From contig JAIXWJ010000025.1 of NCBI GenBank assembly GCA_027491335.1, positions 1-64,000 of the forward strand: a stretch of 64,000 nucleotides of DNA. The letters run 5' to 3'. The position numbers were made by a program, and so were the translations under genes. Position 1 is the stretch's first letter, and each line of letters starts with the position of its first letter. Under the pieces are notes generated by a model, which did not search any database, was not told the DNA's origin, and saw nothing but the letters and a program-made list of their open reading frames with translations. This DNA comes from Actinomycetes bacterium (lineage in GTDB: Bacteria > Actinomycetota > Acidimicrobiia > Acidimicrobiales > Ilumatobacteraceae). Positions 43,891-52,408 of the stretch are shown in pieces.

Positions 43891-44442
43891 TCAGAACTTC
43901 ACTTGAGGAGCGACGCGAGCGCCGTCCTCGGCCTCGAAGAACTCCCGGCGGGAGAAGGAGCCGAACTTGGCGACGATGAGCGTGGGGAAGGTGTCCAACT
44001 TGTTGTGATAGCCGAGGACACTGTCGTTGTAGAACTGGCGCGCATAGGCCACGCGACCTTCGGTGGCGCTCAATTCCTCCTGCAGGGCGAGGAAGTTCTG
44101 GTTGGCCTTCAGATCCGGGTAGGCCTCGGACAACGCGAACAATTGTCGCAGTGCTCCGCTCACCATGTTGTCGGCGGTGGCTTGTGATCCGGGCGTGGGA
44201 GCAGCGGACATGGCGGCCGAACGGGCTTGGATGACCGCGTCGAACGTCTTTTGCTCGTGGGTCGCGTAACCCTTCACGGTCTCGACCAGATTGGGGATCA
44301 GGTCGAGGCGACGCTTCAACTGAACGTCGACCTGGGACCAGGCGTTGTCCACCTGATTGCGGCTGCGCACGAGTCCGTTGTAGAGAACGATGCCGATGAT
44401 GGCCACCAGCACGACGATGCCGATGATGATGCCGATTGTCAT
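43891..44442 (-). CDS. lemA: LemA family protein
   Basis: One N-terminal membrane helix (about residues 2-22) is followed by the LemA helical bundle: LVRSRNQVDNAWSQVDVQLKRR (in part), IPNLVETVKGYA, LFALSEAYPDLKANQNF and YNDSVLGYHNKLDTFP. The family function is unknown. ATG 44442 overlaps the stop of the upstream glycosyltransferase by 4 bp. Confidence 0.93.
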   Translation of the reverse strand: MTIGIIIGIVVLVAIIGIVLYNGLVRSRNQVDNAWSQVDVQLKRRLDLIPNLVETVKGYATHEQKTFDAVIQARSAAMSAAPTPGSQATADNMVSGALRQLFALSEAYPDLKANQNFLALQEELSATEGRVAYARQFYNDSVLGYHNKLDTFPTLIVAKFGSFSRREFFEAEDGARVAPQVKF

Positions 44443-45644
44443 TTGACCAGCATACGGCGAATCGAGTTGCTGGCGAGGGCACGCAAGCGAACCGCGATCG
44501 ACCACCAACGACGCAATCTTCCGATGCGCGGAGCCGACGCGATCGACTCATGGTCCTCCAGCACCCGTCGGTAGATCTCTTCGTAGCGTCGCGCGAGATT
44601 GTTCATCGAGAACTCGCGAGCCCGCACCGCACCCGCGCGCACCAGATCGCCGGCCATCGAGGGGTCGTCGAGCACCTTGCGCAGACCCGCTTCGAGCGCA
44701 TCGACGTTGGCGGGCTCGACGAGCACCGCGTCCACCGAGTCGGTGGCGACGTTCATGTAGCCGTCGAGGGCACTGGCGACGATCGGAGTGTTGGCCGCCA
44801 TGGCCTCGATGAGAACCACCCCGAAACTCTCGCCTCCCAACGACGGCGCGCAGAACACCGCGGCTTGCCGCAAGCGGGAGGCTTTCTCCACGTCGGAGAT
44901 GCGTCCGAGCCATTGGATGCGCGCGTCGCCGGCCCACTCACGCTTGAGTCGATCGGTCTCGGGGCCGTCGGACGCGATCCACAGATCCACGTCGTCGGGC
45001 AGGGTGGCGTGCGCCTTCAACAAATACTCCAGACCCTTGCGAGGTTCGTGGCGTCCGCAAAAGAAGATGGCCCGACGGGACGCCGGTGCCTCGCCGGGAA
45101 CGGGGGCGAAACGCTCGATCTCCACGCCGTTCGGGAGAATCTCGTAGTCGCCACCGAGGTACCTCTCGGCGAGCAGGACCGCGTCCTTGGAGACCGCGAC
45201 TCGATGTTCGATCGCGGCCGCGAATGCCTTCAAAGGTGCGTTCAGATACTTGTAACTAGCGCTCTCTCCGGCGGCGTGGAAAGTGGCGACGATCGGGGCC
45301 ATTTGCATCACGAGGGACGTGAACGTCGGTCCGGGAGACAAAGGCTCATGCAGATGCAAGATGTCGAATTCCTCGTCCTTCAGAACTCGAATGGTCCGCA
45401 GCGAGGCGGACGGATCCGGGGCCAAGGGGGCGACCGATCCGTTGGCGGCGGTGGGCAGCGAATCGCCCAGCGGAGTGACGAAGGTGTCCGGCGGAGCCCC
45501 ATCGCACGGGCCGAGAACGCGCACTTCGTGGCCCATGCGCCGAAGTTCGCGAGCCAAACCCATGACCTGGCCTTGCACCCCGCCGGGGGTGGTGAGGCTG
45601 TAGGGACAGAGAATGCCGATGCGGAGGCGTTCGGTCGACGGCAC
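44439..45644 (-). CDS. GT4 glycosyltransferase, PimA-like
   Basis: The 401-residue GT-B fold protein has an N-terminal PGGVQGQVMGLARELRRMGHEV block, FDILHLHEPLSPGP, VATFHAAGES and the donor-site GRHEPRKGLEYLL and SLGGESFGVVLIEAMAANTP with the E-x7-E pattern. These match phosphatidyl-myo-inositol mannosyltransferase PimA. In mycobacteria pimA follows pgsA1 and the PatA acyltransferase. Here those genes lie at 51.4-53.1 kb, separated by an accessory insert. The substrate is inferred from this context. Confidence 0.85.
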   Translation of the reverse strand: MPSTERLRIGILCPYSLTTPGGVQGQVMGLARELRRMGHEVRVLGPCDGAPPDTFVTPLGDSLPTAANGSVAPLAPDPSASLRTIRVLKDEEFDILHLHEPLSPGPTFTSLVMQMAPIVATFHAAGESASYKYLNAPLKAFAAAIEHRVAVSKDAVLLAERYLGGDYEILPNGVEIERFAPVPGEAPASRRAIFFCGRHEPRKGLEYLLKAHATLPDDVDLWIASDGPETDRLKREWAGDARIQWLGRISDVEKASRLRQAAVFCAPSLGGESFGVVLIEAMAANTPIVASALDGYMNVATDSVDAVLVEPANVDALEAGLRKVLDDPSMAGDLVRAGAVRAREFSMNNLARRYEEIYRRVLEDHESIASAPRIGRLRRWWSIAVRLRALASNSIRRMLVK

Positions 45645-45701
45645 GGTTACTCAAGATACCGATCATTCCCCGCACTACCGTGCCGACATATCGCGACGGC
45701 A

Positions 45702-45707
45702 TAACGT
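45702..45707 (+). promoter_or_regulatory. Putative leaderless -10 box (TAACGT) for the LLM gene
   Basis: TAACGT ends 6 nt before the ATG at 45714. Confidence 0.5.
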
Positions 45708-45713
45708 GACGGA

Positions 45714-46637
45714 ATGTCGTTCGCCAACACTTCGAAAGATTCCCTTCCGGCCCTCTCTATCGTGGCCTCTCCCGGCAAGCGTCGAGCGATCATCGACCTC
45801 GCGCGCGAGGCGGAGATTCTCGGTTTCCCGGCCTTGGCGTGTCCGAGTCTTGGTGGGGCCCTCGGTCTGTGCGTCAGCCTCGCTCATGAGACCCGGGACA
45901 TTCGCTTCTACACCGCGATCCAAGGAATCTACGGAAACTCCATCGGCGAGATCGGCTCGTTGGCGAGTCACACCCACGAATTGTCGGGTGGGCGATTCGC
46001 GTTGGGGCTCGGTGTCAGTCATGAGCCGATGGTGCGGCGCACCGGCGCCACCATGGGACCGCCGTTGAGCGACATGCGCGGTTTCGTGGAATCACTTCGA
46101 GCCAACGCGAAGTACGGCGGCGAGTTGCCGCCCATTTACGTCGCCGCACTACGCGATCGCATGTTGAATCTCGCGTGCGAGATCGGAGAAGGTGCTCTCT
46201 GGGCGAACGCGAGTTTCGGGCACACGACGAAGCAGGTGAACCTGGTTTCCGAATCCGGTCGTGGAGAAGACTTCTACTTGGCCAACATGATTCCGACGGT
46301 CATCGACGAGGACGTCGCCGCCGCGGCCGCGATCAACCGCCGAACCATGACCACCTACGTGCGTCTTCCGAACTATCGCAACTATTGGAAGGCCGCCGGA
46401 TACGTCGAAGAGATGGAACGCATCGAGCTGGCGTTGGCCGAGAAGCGCGTGGACGATCTCGAGTCGATCATGAGCGACGAGTGGCTCGCCGATTGCACCC
46501 TGTTCGGAACACCGCGCACGGTGTTGGAGGGCTTCGAACGTTGGAAGTCGATCGGCGTCCAGCCGATCGCGGTGATGTCGAGCACGAGTGGTGGACAGGT
46601 GAAGGCCATCGGCCAACTCTTCGACTTGTACCGCTGA
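45714..46637 (+). CDS. LLM class (F420-dependent type) flavin oxidoreductase
   Basis: The 307-residue TIM barrel belongs to the luciferase-like monooxygenase group, with REAEILGFPALACPS, the GNSIGEIGSLASHTHELSGGRFALGLG strand region (part) and PPIYVAALRDRML. Actinobacterial members mostly use F420H2. The presence of an F420:NADP oxidoreductase gene supports F420 in this organism. The substrate is unknown. Its 3' end is the start of a tandem repeat shared with the convergent ABC permease gene. Confidence 0.87.
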   Translation: MSFANTSKDSLPALSIVASPGKRRAIIDLAREAEILGFPALACPSLGGALGLCVSLAHETRDIRFYTAIQGIYGNSIGEIGSLASHTHELSGGRFALGLGVSHEPMVRRTGATMGPPLSDMRGFVESLRANAKYGGELPPIYVAALRDRMLNLACEIGEGALWANASFGHTTKQVNLVSESGRGEDFYLANMIPTVIDEDVAAAAAINRRTMTTYVRLPNYRNYWKAAGYVEEMERIELALAEKRVDDLESIMSDEWLADCTLFGTPRTVLEGFERWKSIGVQPIAVMSSTSGGQVKAIGQLFDLYR

Positions 46638-46700
46638 CGTCCCAGCAGTACCGAATGCTGACGTGTCAGCCGTACCGAATGCTGACGTGTCAGCCGAGCC
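46623..46700. repeat. 24-bp tandem repeat between two convergent stop codons
   Basis: Two near-identical 24-bp units (46644-46667 and 46668-46691) follow a diverged unit holding the end and TGA of the LLM gene. The second unit runs into the stop of the ABC permease (46690). Each unit contains the palindrome GCTGAC-GT-GTCAGC (46657-46670 and 46681-46694). The core GCTGACGTGTCA also occurs in the yebC array. Confidence 0.8.
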
Positions 46701-47877
46701 TCAACGTCTCCAGAGGCTCCAGCCGAGCGGCGCGTCGAGCCGGATACAAACCCGCCATGACCGAGATGGTGATGGCCAACACGATTCCGGCCGGAGCCAA
46801 CCACGGTGCCATCACGAACACCCAGCCGGCGATGGACGCGCCAACGAAGATGGACAGCATTCCCAACAGCACACCGCACACTCCCCCGATGACACCGACC
46901 ACGATGGCCTCCAGGAGAAACTGAACGGCGATGATGCGGCGGGTGTGTCCCAGTGCGCGCCGAATTCCGATCTCGCTCGATCGTTGGATCACCGAAATCG
47001 ACATCACGTTGGCGATTCCCAAACCGCCGACGATGATCGCCAACAGTCCCATGGACACCACGATCAACTGGAGTTGGCGATCCGACTGGGCCGCCAGTTC
47101 GAGAGCCTCGCTCTTCACGTCGGTCTTGACCTCGTCGGGTCCGCCGAGGCTGATGGCGGTGGTCAGGGCATCGGCCGATTCGTCCACTCGCGCGGGGTCG
47201 ACGCGCGCGTAGATCTTGTTCGGCAAGATGTCGTCGTCGAGGAAGTCGTTCTCGGCACTGGCGAACGGAATGAACACCGCGGTGTCGAAGCCGGGTTCCA
47301 GCTGCACCGAGTCGAGGATGCCGACCACGGTGTAGTCGAATCCTCCGACGTCGATGGTGCGCAATTCCTCGGGCAGGACTCCGAACTCCCGAGCCAATCC
47401 GACTCCGATCACCGCGGTGCGGGCCCCCGACTCCTCGTCGAAAAGGTTCAACCATCGACCGGAGACCAGCGGAACCTCGAGCACATCGGGCAGGACTGCG
47501 CTGGCGGCCACCACCGGGATGGGAACCGTTTCGTACTTCTCTCGTGCCTCTTCGTAGGGGGTGACGATGATGTTGGTGAGCTCCACGATCGGTGCGACCG
47601 CTTCGACGGTGGTGACGGTCAGCGCTCGCTCGACGACGTCCTTGGGCAGGGTGGGATCCTGTCCGCCGAAGGAACTCGATGCCGATGCCTCGACCAAGTT
47701 CGTACCCAGCTCGGCCACCTTGGCCTTGAGGTCTCCCTTGGCCGAATCGGTCAGGCCGACCGCGGCGATGATGGCCGCCACGCCGATCATCGGACCGAGA
47801 AGAAGCAGCAACGTTCGCACCTTGCGGGCGAGGAGTCCGACCATCGCGACTCGAACGAGATCCCGAAAGACGCTCAT
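46690..47877 (-). CDS. ABC transporter permease, MacB/FtsX type
   Basis: The 395-residue protein has an N-terminal membrane helix, a large extracytoplasmic MacB-type core domain (about residues 45-265) and three C-terminal membrane helices of the FtsX domain (GLLAIIVGGLGIANVM, SSEIGIRRALGHTRR). These transporters work mechanically on substrates outside the membrane. It is the last gene of a lipoprotein-adaptor-ATPase-permease operon and overlaps the ATPase gene by 4 bp. Confidence 0.92.
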   Translation of the reverse strand: MSVFRDLVRVAMVGLLARKVRTLLLLLGPMIGVAAIIAAVGLTDSAKGDLKAKVAELGTNLVEASASSSFGGQDPTLPKDVVERALTVTTVEAVAPIVELTNIIVTPYEEAREKYETVPIPVVAASAVLPDVLEVPLVSGRWLNLFDEESGARTAVIGVGLAREFGVLPEELRTIDVGGFDYTVVGILDSVQLEPGFDTAVFIPFASAENDFLDDDILPNKIYARVDPARVDESADALTTAISLGGPDEVKTDVKSEALELAAQSDRQLQLIVVSMGLLAIIVGGLGIANVMSISVIQRSSEIGIRRALGHTRRIIAVQFLLEAIVVGVIGGVCGVLLGMLSIFVGASIAGWVFVMAPWLAPAGIVLAITISVMAGLYPARRAARLEPLETLRLG

Positions 47878-48563
47878 CGCAGGACCTCGTCGCTCACGAT
47901 GCGCCCGTCGAGCATGGAGACCTTGCGCGCCGCGGAGTTGGCGATGCCGTTGTCGTGGGTGACGATCACGACCGCGCGTTCGTCGGACTGCAGGCCGGCC
48001 AGGATCTCCATCACGTTGGCCGCGTTGCGGGTGTCGAGGGCTCCGGTTGGTTCGTCGGCCAACAGAATCTTGGGTTGCGTTACGAGGGCTCGTGCCAGCG
48101 CCACGCGTTGTTGCTCGCCGCCGGACAGTTGTACCGGACGATGGTCGGCTCGATGTCCGAGTCCGACACGTTCGAGTGATTCCAGGGAACGCTCGCGCCG
48201 TTCGGCGGGCTTGAGGTCGCGATACAGCAAGGCCGTTTCCACGTTTCCGAGGGCATCCAGATGGGGAATCAAATGGAACTGCTGGAACACGAAGCCGATG
48301 CTTTGACCGCGAACGTGGGTTCGCGCACCATCGGCCAGCCCCGTCACCTCGGTGCCTCCCACCGTGATGGACCCCGATGTTGGCGAATCGAGACATCCGA
48401 GTAGTCCGAGCATCGTGGACTTGCCGCTACCGGACGGTCCGACGATGGACACGAAGTCACCGGCGTGGATGGACAACGACACGTCGCGCAGTGCCCAGAC
48501 CATGGCGTCTCCCGATCCGTAGCAACGGGACACACCGTCGAGACGCATCAAGACTTCGGTCAT
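47874..48563 (-). CDS. ABC transporter ATP-binding protein, MacB/LolD type
   Basis: Walker A is GPSGSGKST, the signature LSGGEQQRVALARAL, Walker B ILLADEPTGALD and the switch His is in VIVTHDNG. The length (about 229 residues) is that of stand-alone MacB/LolD ATPases. The ATG at 48563 is chosen; a GTG four codons upstream would overlap the adaptor stop. Confidence 0.93.
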   Translation of the reverse strand: MTEVLMRLDGVSRCYGSGDAMVWALRDVSLSIHAGDFVSIVGPSGSGKSTMLGLLGCLDSPTSGSITVGGTEVTGLADGARTHVRGQSIGFVFQQFHLIPHLDALGNVETALLYRDLKPAERRERSLESLERVGLGHRADHRPVQLSGGEQQRVALARALVTQPKILLADEPTGALDTRNAANVMEILAGLQSDERAVVIVTHDNGIANSAARKVSMLDGRIVSDEVLR

Positions 48564-48567
48564 GGTG

Positions 48568-50718
48568 TCAGCCACCTTCGGTGTCGGCGGCGGGAGACCC
48601 CGATTCGATGTCGACGATCACCAACTCGTCGCCCTCGAGACCTTGCTTGATCTCGGCCCACTCGCCGTCGATGAGTCCGATGACCACCGGAAGACGCGTG
48701 ATCGTGCCCTTGTCGTTCACGATTCGCACGATGTCACCATCGGCCGATCGCAACACCGAGGCAACGGGCACGACGAGTGCGTCCTTCACCTCGGCGAGGG
48801 TGACGTCGATCGACACCGTCGCTCCATCCACCGCGGCGAACTCGCCTTGCACTTCGACGGTTCCTTCGTACGACTCCTCGCCTTGGGGTCCGACCGTCGC
48901 GCTGTCGTCGAGAGCGGAAATCACCCCGGGCAGAACCTGTCCCCCGACCGTGAGATCCACCGACACCGCTTGGCCCACCTCGAGTTCGGCTCGATCGGAT
49001 GGGCTGACCTTCATGGTGATCGTGAACTGCGGTTCGGTGAGATTCAGCATCACCGCTCCCTGCAACACGAACTCGCCCTCGTCCACCTCGACCGAACCGA
49101 CGCGGGCGGGCCAATCGGCGACGATCATGTCGGACGGCTCGAACACCACGTCGTCATTGATGAAGTTCACCGGAATGGTCACGGATGAAGTCCCGCGACG
49201 CATGATCACGGTCCCGGTGAGAACGTCGAAGTCGGTTCCGTTTAGCGTGGTGCCACCGATCTGATAGTTCACCGATGTGTCCTCGGTGACCGGCGAATCG
49301 GCCACAATCCGGAACGATCCCGAACGTCCCTCGGCCACGGTTCCGCCCCCGAGAAGCGTCATCTCGGGAAGATCCGCGCTTTCGATGGTGACCGAGACAC
49401 TCTTGGCCTCTCCGAGGGAGTACTCGGCGGGGCGACCGCCGGTCGGGGCATCGGGAAGCAACGTGAAGACGAGTGTTTCGTCCGGCTCCACGGCGTCGTC
49501 GCGTCGCGCCTGAATCTGGATCTGCGTGCTGCGGGTACCGGCCGGAATGGAATAGACGTCGTCGTCGGGGAGCAAGTAATCGGCGTCCCCGGTGGAGGTT
49601 CCGGACAAGGAGACCTCGAAGTCCAGATCACGATTCGACTCGACCGTGGAGCGGACCGTGAACGTGACGGTGCCGCCCTCGTCGACGGATTGGTTGCTGG
49701 CCGTCACGGTGAGGCGCGGATCGAGGTCGGAGCCGTTGGCTTCGATGACCGTGCGAACCTGGTTGGTGGGGCCGACGTCGTAGTCGGGATCGGTTCCGAA
49801 CTGCTCGGTGAGAGTGATGGTCAGATCCTCCTCGTCCTCGATCACGTTGTCGACGAAGATGTCCGCACTGAAGGTCACCGAGGTTTGTCCGGCGGGCAGA
49901 GTGACGTTGCCCAGGATCTCGCTGTAGTCGTCGCCGTCCAGAGGGTCGTCGCCCTCGGTCGCATCGCCCCCGGTGGCGATGGCGATCACGAGGTTCGACG
50001 TGGGGGCGGCCGATGCGGTCACGGTGTAGGTGATGCTCTCGCCTTCGTTCACCCGCGTCTTGTTGGTGGAGATGGCGATCACCGGCAAGGCCACTCGGGG
50101 GTGCAAGCCCGATCCCGACGTGGATGGAACGGCGGGGGTGACGGTGAACGCGACGGTGTTGGCTCGACCCACGTTGTAGGCCGACGGATTGGACAGAAGG
50201 CTCACGGTGAGCGTTTCGTCTCCCTCGGGTGTGGCTCCTCCGTAGGCGCGGGATTGCTGCCACTGTGCGAGCGCCCGCCTGGTTTCCTCGGTGAACAGCT
50301 CGTCCGGACGCGCGATGTCGAATCCGGCGGCCACCAGAACGTTCTCCAACTGCTTCACGTCGGGTCCGACGCTGCCCACCGACAAGCGACGGTAGAACGA
50401 GAAATCCCCCGCCACGGCCACCGATGCTCGGCCGTCGAGAGCCAGGATCGCGTCTCCCTCTTCGATGGTGTCGCCATCTTCGACGTTGATGAAACTGACC
50501 TTTCCGTCGACGGCGGAGTTGATCTTGCGAGTCTCGTCGCGACGCACCTCGCCGCTCACGGTGAGCACGTCCTGCAGATCGCGACGTTCCACGAGACGTG
50601 GAGTGATCAACAGGGTGGAATCGGACTCTCCGCCACCACCGGAGAACCCGAAGATGGCCACGACCACCAACACGACCGCCCCGAGGGCGGCACCGATGAT
50701 CTTGATACGAGTATTCAC
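48568..50718 (-). CDS. Membrane-fusion adaptor with peptidoglycan-binding domain and Calx-beta array
   Basis: This 716-residue adaptor has a membrane helix (about 5-25) and the first half of an HlyD/MacA-type lipoyl-barrel (about 42-104). A peptidoglycan-binding domain (about 112-158, with GPDVKQLENVL and LFTEETRRALAQWQ) follows. Next come a half Calx-beta unit (about 165-195), full Calx-beta domains (about 211-328 and 335-448) and another half unit (about 450-530). The second barrel half (ADWPARVGSVEVDEGEFVLQ) and a membrane-proximal part follow. Calx-beta signatures are VNEGESITYTV, EDEEDLTITL, VDEGGTVTFTV and VEPDETLVFTL. The GTG has GGGGAA upstream. The Calx-beta block takes the place of the usual coiled-coil hairpin, so contact with an outer partner may be replaced by wall binding. 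The substrate is unknown. Confidence 0.88.
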   Translation of the reverse strand: MNTRIKIIGAALGAVVLVVVAIFGFSGGGGESDSTLLITPRLVERRDLQDVLTVSGEVRRDETRKINSAVDGKVSFINVEDGDTIEEGDAILALDGRASVAVAGDFSFYRRLSVGSVGPDVKQLENVLVAAGFDIARPDELFTEETRRALAQWQQSRAYGGATPEGDETLTVSLLSNPSAYNVGRANTVAFTVTPAVPSTSGSGLHPRVALPVIAISTNKTRVNEGESITYTVTASAAPTSNLVIAIATGGDATEGDDPLDGDDYSEILGNVTLPAGQTSVTFSADIFVDNVIEDEEDLTITLTEQFGTDPDYDVGPTNQVRTVIEANGSDLDPRLTVTASNQSVDEGGTVTFTVRSTVESNRDLDFEVSLSGTSTGDADYLLPDDDVYSIPAGTRSTQIQIQARRDDAVEPDETLVFTLLPDAPTGGRPAEYSLGEAKSVSVTIESADLPEMTLLGGGTVAEGRSGSFRIVADSPVTEDTSVNYQIGGTTLNGTDFDVLTGTVIMRRGTSSVTIPVNFINDDVVFEPSDMIVADWPARVGSVEVDEGEFVLQGAVMLNLTEPQFTITMKVSPSDRAELEVGQAVSVDLTVGGQVLPGVISALDDSATVGPQGEESYEGTVEVQGEFAAVDGATVSIDVTLAEVKDALVVPVASVLRSADGDIVRIVNDKGTITRLPVVIGLIDGEWAEIKQGLEGDELVIVDIESGSPAADTEGG

Positions 50719-50735
50719 GTGTTCCCCACTTCCGC

Positions 50736-51419
50736 CTATCCGTTCTCGATGGCGTCGTTGATTCCGGTCTCGGACAAGCACTGGTCGATGTCACGATCGT
50801 CGAGGCCACCGTCGGCGGACTCGAAACGAGTCGGGTTGATCAGTCCTTGAGCGTCCACCGAGGTTTCGATCTTCCACCCACGCTTCTTCAAACAGTCGCT
50901 CAACAACTTGAAGGCGACGTTGCGTTCCTCGATTTGCTCGGGGGTGAGCGACGTGCGCGTCGACTCGACCTCGTTCAGCACGTTGATGATGTCGCTACGA
51001 GCGGCGCATTTCTGAATGATCTCCAGATACGCCGGATCCTGATACGCCGGATTGTTCGGATCCTGCAGGTTGCCCCGAATCGTCTCCCCGGAATCCTCGA
51101 TGCACCCTTGGAACTCGGCGTAGGCGTCGAACAACTTCAGTTCCGCGGGTCGGTCGTCCTGATTCAGCGGGATCGTGTCGGACGATTCTTCGGATGACGG
51201 GGATTCCGTACCGGACGGATCGTCGGCGGCCGGAGCGGTGGTGGCCGAGGCTTTCATGGCGGCGACCGCTTCGGGCGACATGACCTGAATGTCGTCGGCG
51301 TCTCTCAGGACGATGGTCGTGTCGGCCGACCCACCACATGCGAACAGGCCGACCGAAGCCACCACGACCGTTGCCAGGAGCCCCGATGAGATGGGCCATG
51401 AAGAAGTGGACGTGGACAT
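50736..51419 (-). CDS. Cys-rich lipoprotein encoded with the ABC exporter
   Basis: A signal peptide ends in the lipobox VGLFACGG (C28). A disordered Ser/Thr/Pro/acidic linker (about 55-90) leads to a helical domain with four cysteines (C106, C138, C176, C214), which could form two disulfides. I do not recognise the domain. It lies 17 nt upstream of the adaptor and is the first gene of the export operon, so it may be a periplasmic accessory or substrate receptor (inference). Confidence 0.82.
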   Translation of the reverse strand: MSTSTSSWPISSGLLATVVVASVGLFACGGSADTTIVLRDADDIQVMSPEAVAAMKASATTAPAADDPSGTESPSSEESSDTIPLNQDDRPAELKLFDAYAEFQGCIEDSGETIRGNLQDPNNPAYQDPAYLEIIQKCAARSDIINVLNEVESTRTSLTPEQIEERNVAFKLLSDCLKKRGWKIETSVDAQGLINPTRFESADGGLDDRDIDQCLSETGINDAIENG

Positions 51420-51447
51420 CCGTACCCCGATACGCACGATCGTCAGC

Positions 51448-52404
51448 CTAGGCGTCGATGTCGGCCGTGGGGTCGGTGGGCGGAACTTCGAACGGATAAC
51501 CGGGATCCGATGGCCAGTTCGGTTGGAGCAAATGCCATTGTTCGGGCGCGCGCGAGATGAGCTGTTCCAATTCCTTGGCGACCAACGATGTGATGCGCGC
51601 GACATCGGCGCGCAGGCGTCCCTCGCGTTCGCACGGCACGGGAGGCCGAATCACGCCGAGATGACCGTCGCGTCGATCGGTGAAGTACACCGCGGTGGGC
51701 AGCAACGCGGCTCCGGTGCGCAGAGCCAGGGTGGCGGGACCCGCGGGCATGAGCGTGGTCTCGCCGAAAAAGCGCGTCGGAATGCCACCGCCGGTGATGT
51801 CTCGGTCGCACAACAGGCACAACACCTCGTTCGCACGAAGGGCGTTGAGCGCCGCCGATCCCGCATCGGGGCCGACCGGGATGACCTTCATGCCGAACTT
51901 CTCTCGCAGATCGACGAACCACTCGAACAACTCGGGTGGTTCGAGTGGTTCGACGACCACTGTCATTTTGTTTCCCAGATCGGCGGCCCATCGACCCGCC
52001 CATTCCCATCCTCCGAGGTGGGGCAACGCGAGGATCGCACCGTTTCCACGATCGAGGGCCGGCATGAGGTACTCGTCGTAACCCTCCACCCTGAACGAGT
52101 CGGCCACCTGCCGAGCCGACAACCCCGGGAGGCGGAAACTCTCCACGTAGTAGCGGGCGTAACTGTCGAAGACCTTCTGCGTGAGCCGGCGTATCTGCCA
52201 GTCGGAGGCCGAGGGCACGACTCGTCGCATGTGGCGCTCGACCATGAGTCGCTTGTCCCGCATGGCGATGGAGGCGGGAGCACCGAGTGCCGCGCCGACC
52301 ACGGCCGATAACGCGGTGGGGACGCCCTTCGACAACAGGGAACCCAATTTGTACGCACCGACGGTCAAAGAGTCGGTGATCTCCTGGCGGGGAGACCGGG
52401 ACAC
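51448..52404 (-). CDS. Lysophospholipid/lauroyl-type acyltransferase, PatA-like (HtrB family)
   Basis: The 318-residue LPLAT domain has the catalytic block LPHLGGWEWAGRW (H-x4-E pattern) and IPVGPDAGSAALNALRANEVLCLLCDRD (part), then a RFFGETTLMPAGPATLA block. In mycobacteria the gene between pgsA1 and pimA is the PIM acyltransferase PatA (Rv2611c). This one directly follows a pgsA1-like gene (4-nt gap), supporting that role. It starts with GTG. Confidence 0.87.
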   Translation of the reverse strand: MSRSPRQEITDSLTVGAYKLGSLLSKGVPTALSAVVGAALGAPASIAMRDKRLMVERHMRRVVPSASDWQIRRLTQKVFDSYARYYVESFRLPGLSARQVADSFRVEGYDEYLMPALDRGNGAILALPHLGGWEWAGRWAADLGNKMTVVVEPLEPPELFEWFVDLREKFGMKVIPVGPDAGSAALNALRANEVLCLLCDRDITGGGIPTRFFGETTLMPAGPATLALRTGAALLPTAVYFTDRRDGHLGVIRPPVPCEREGRLRADVARITSLVAKELEQLISRAPEQWHLLQPNWPSDPGYPFEVPPTDPTADIDA

Positions 52405-52408
52405 GCGG

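Noticed and set aside
46663-48306. A 547-codon plus-strand frame
   Set aside because: It lies opposite the MacB-type permease and ATPase, whose motifs are unambiguous.
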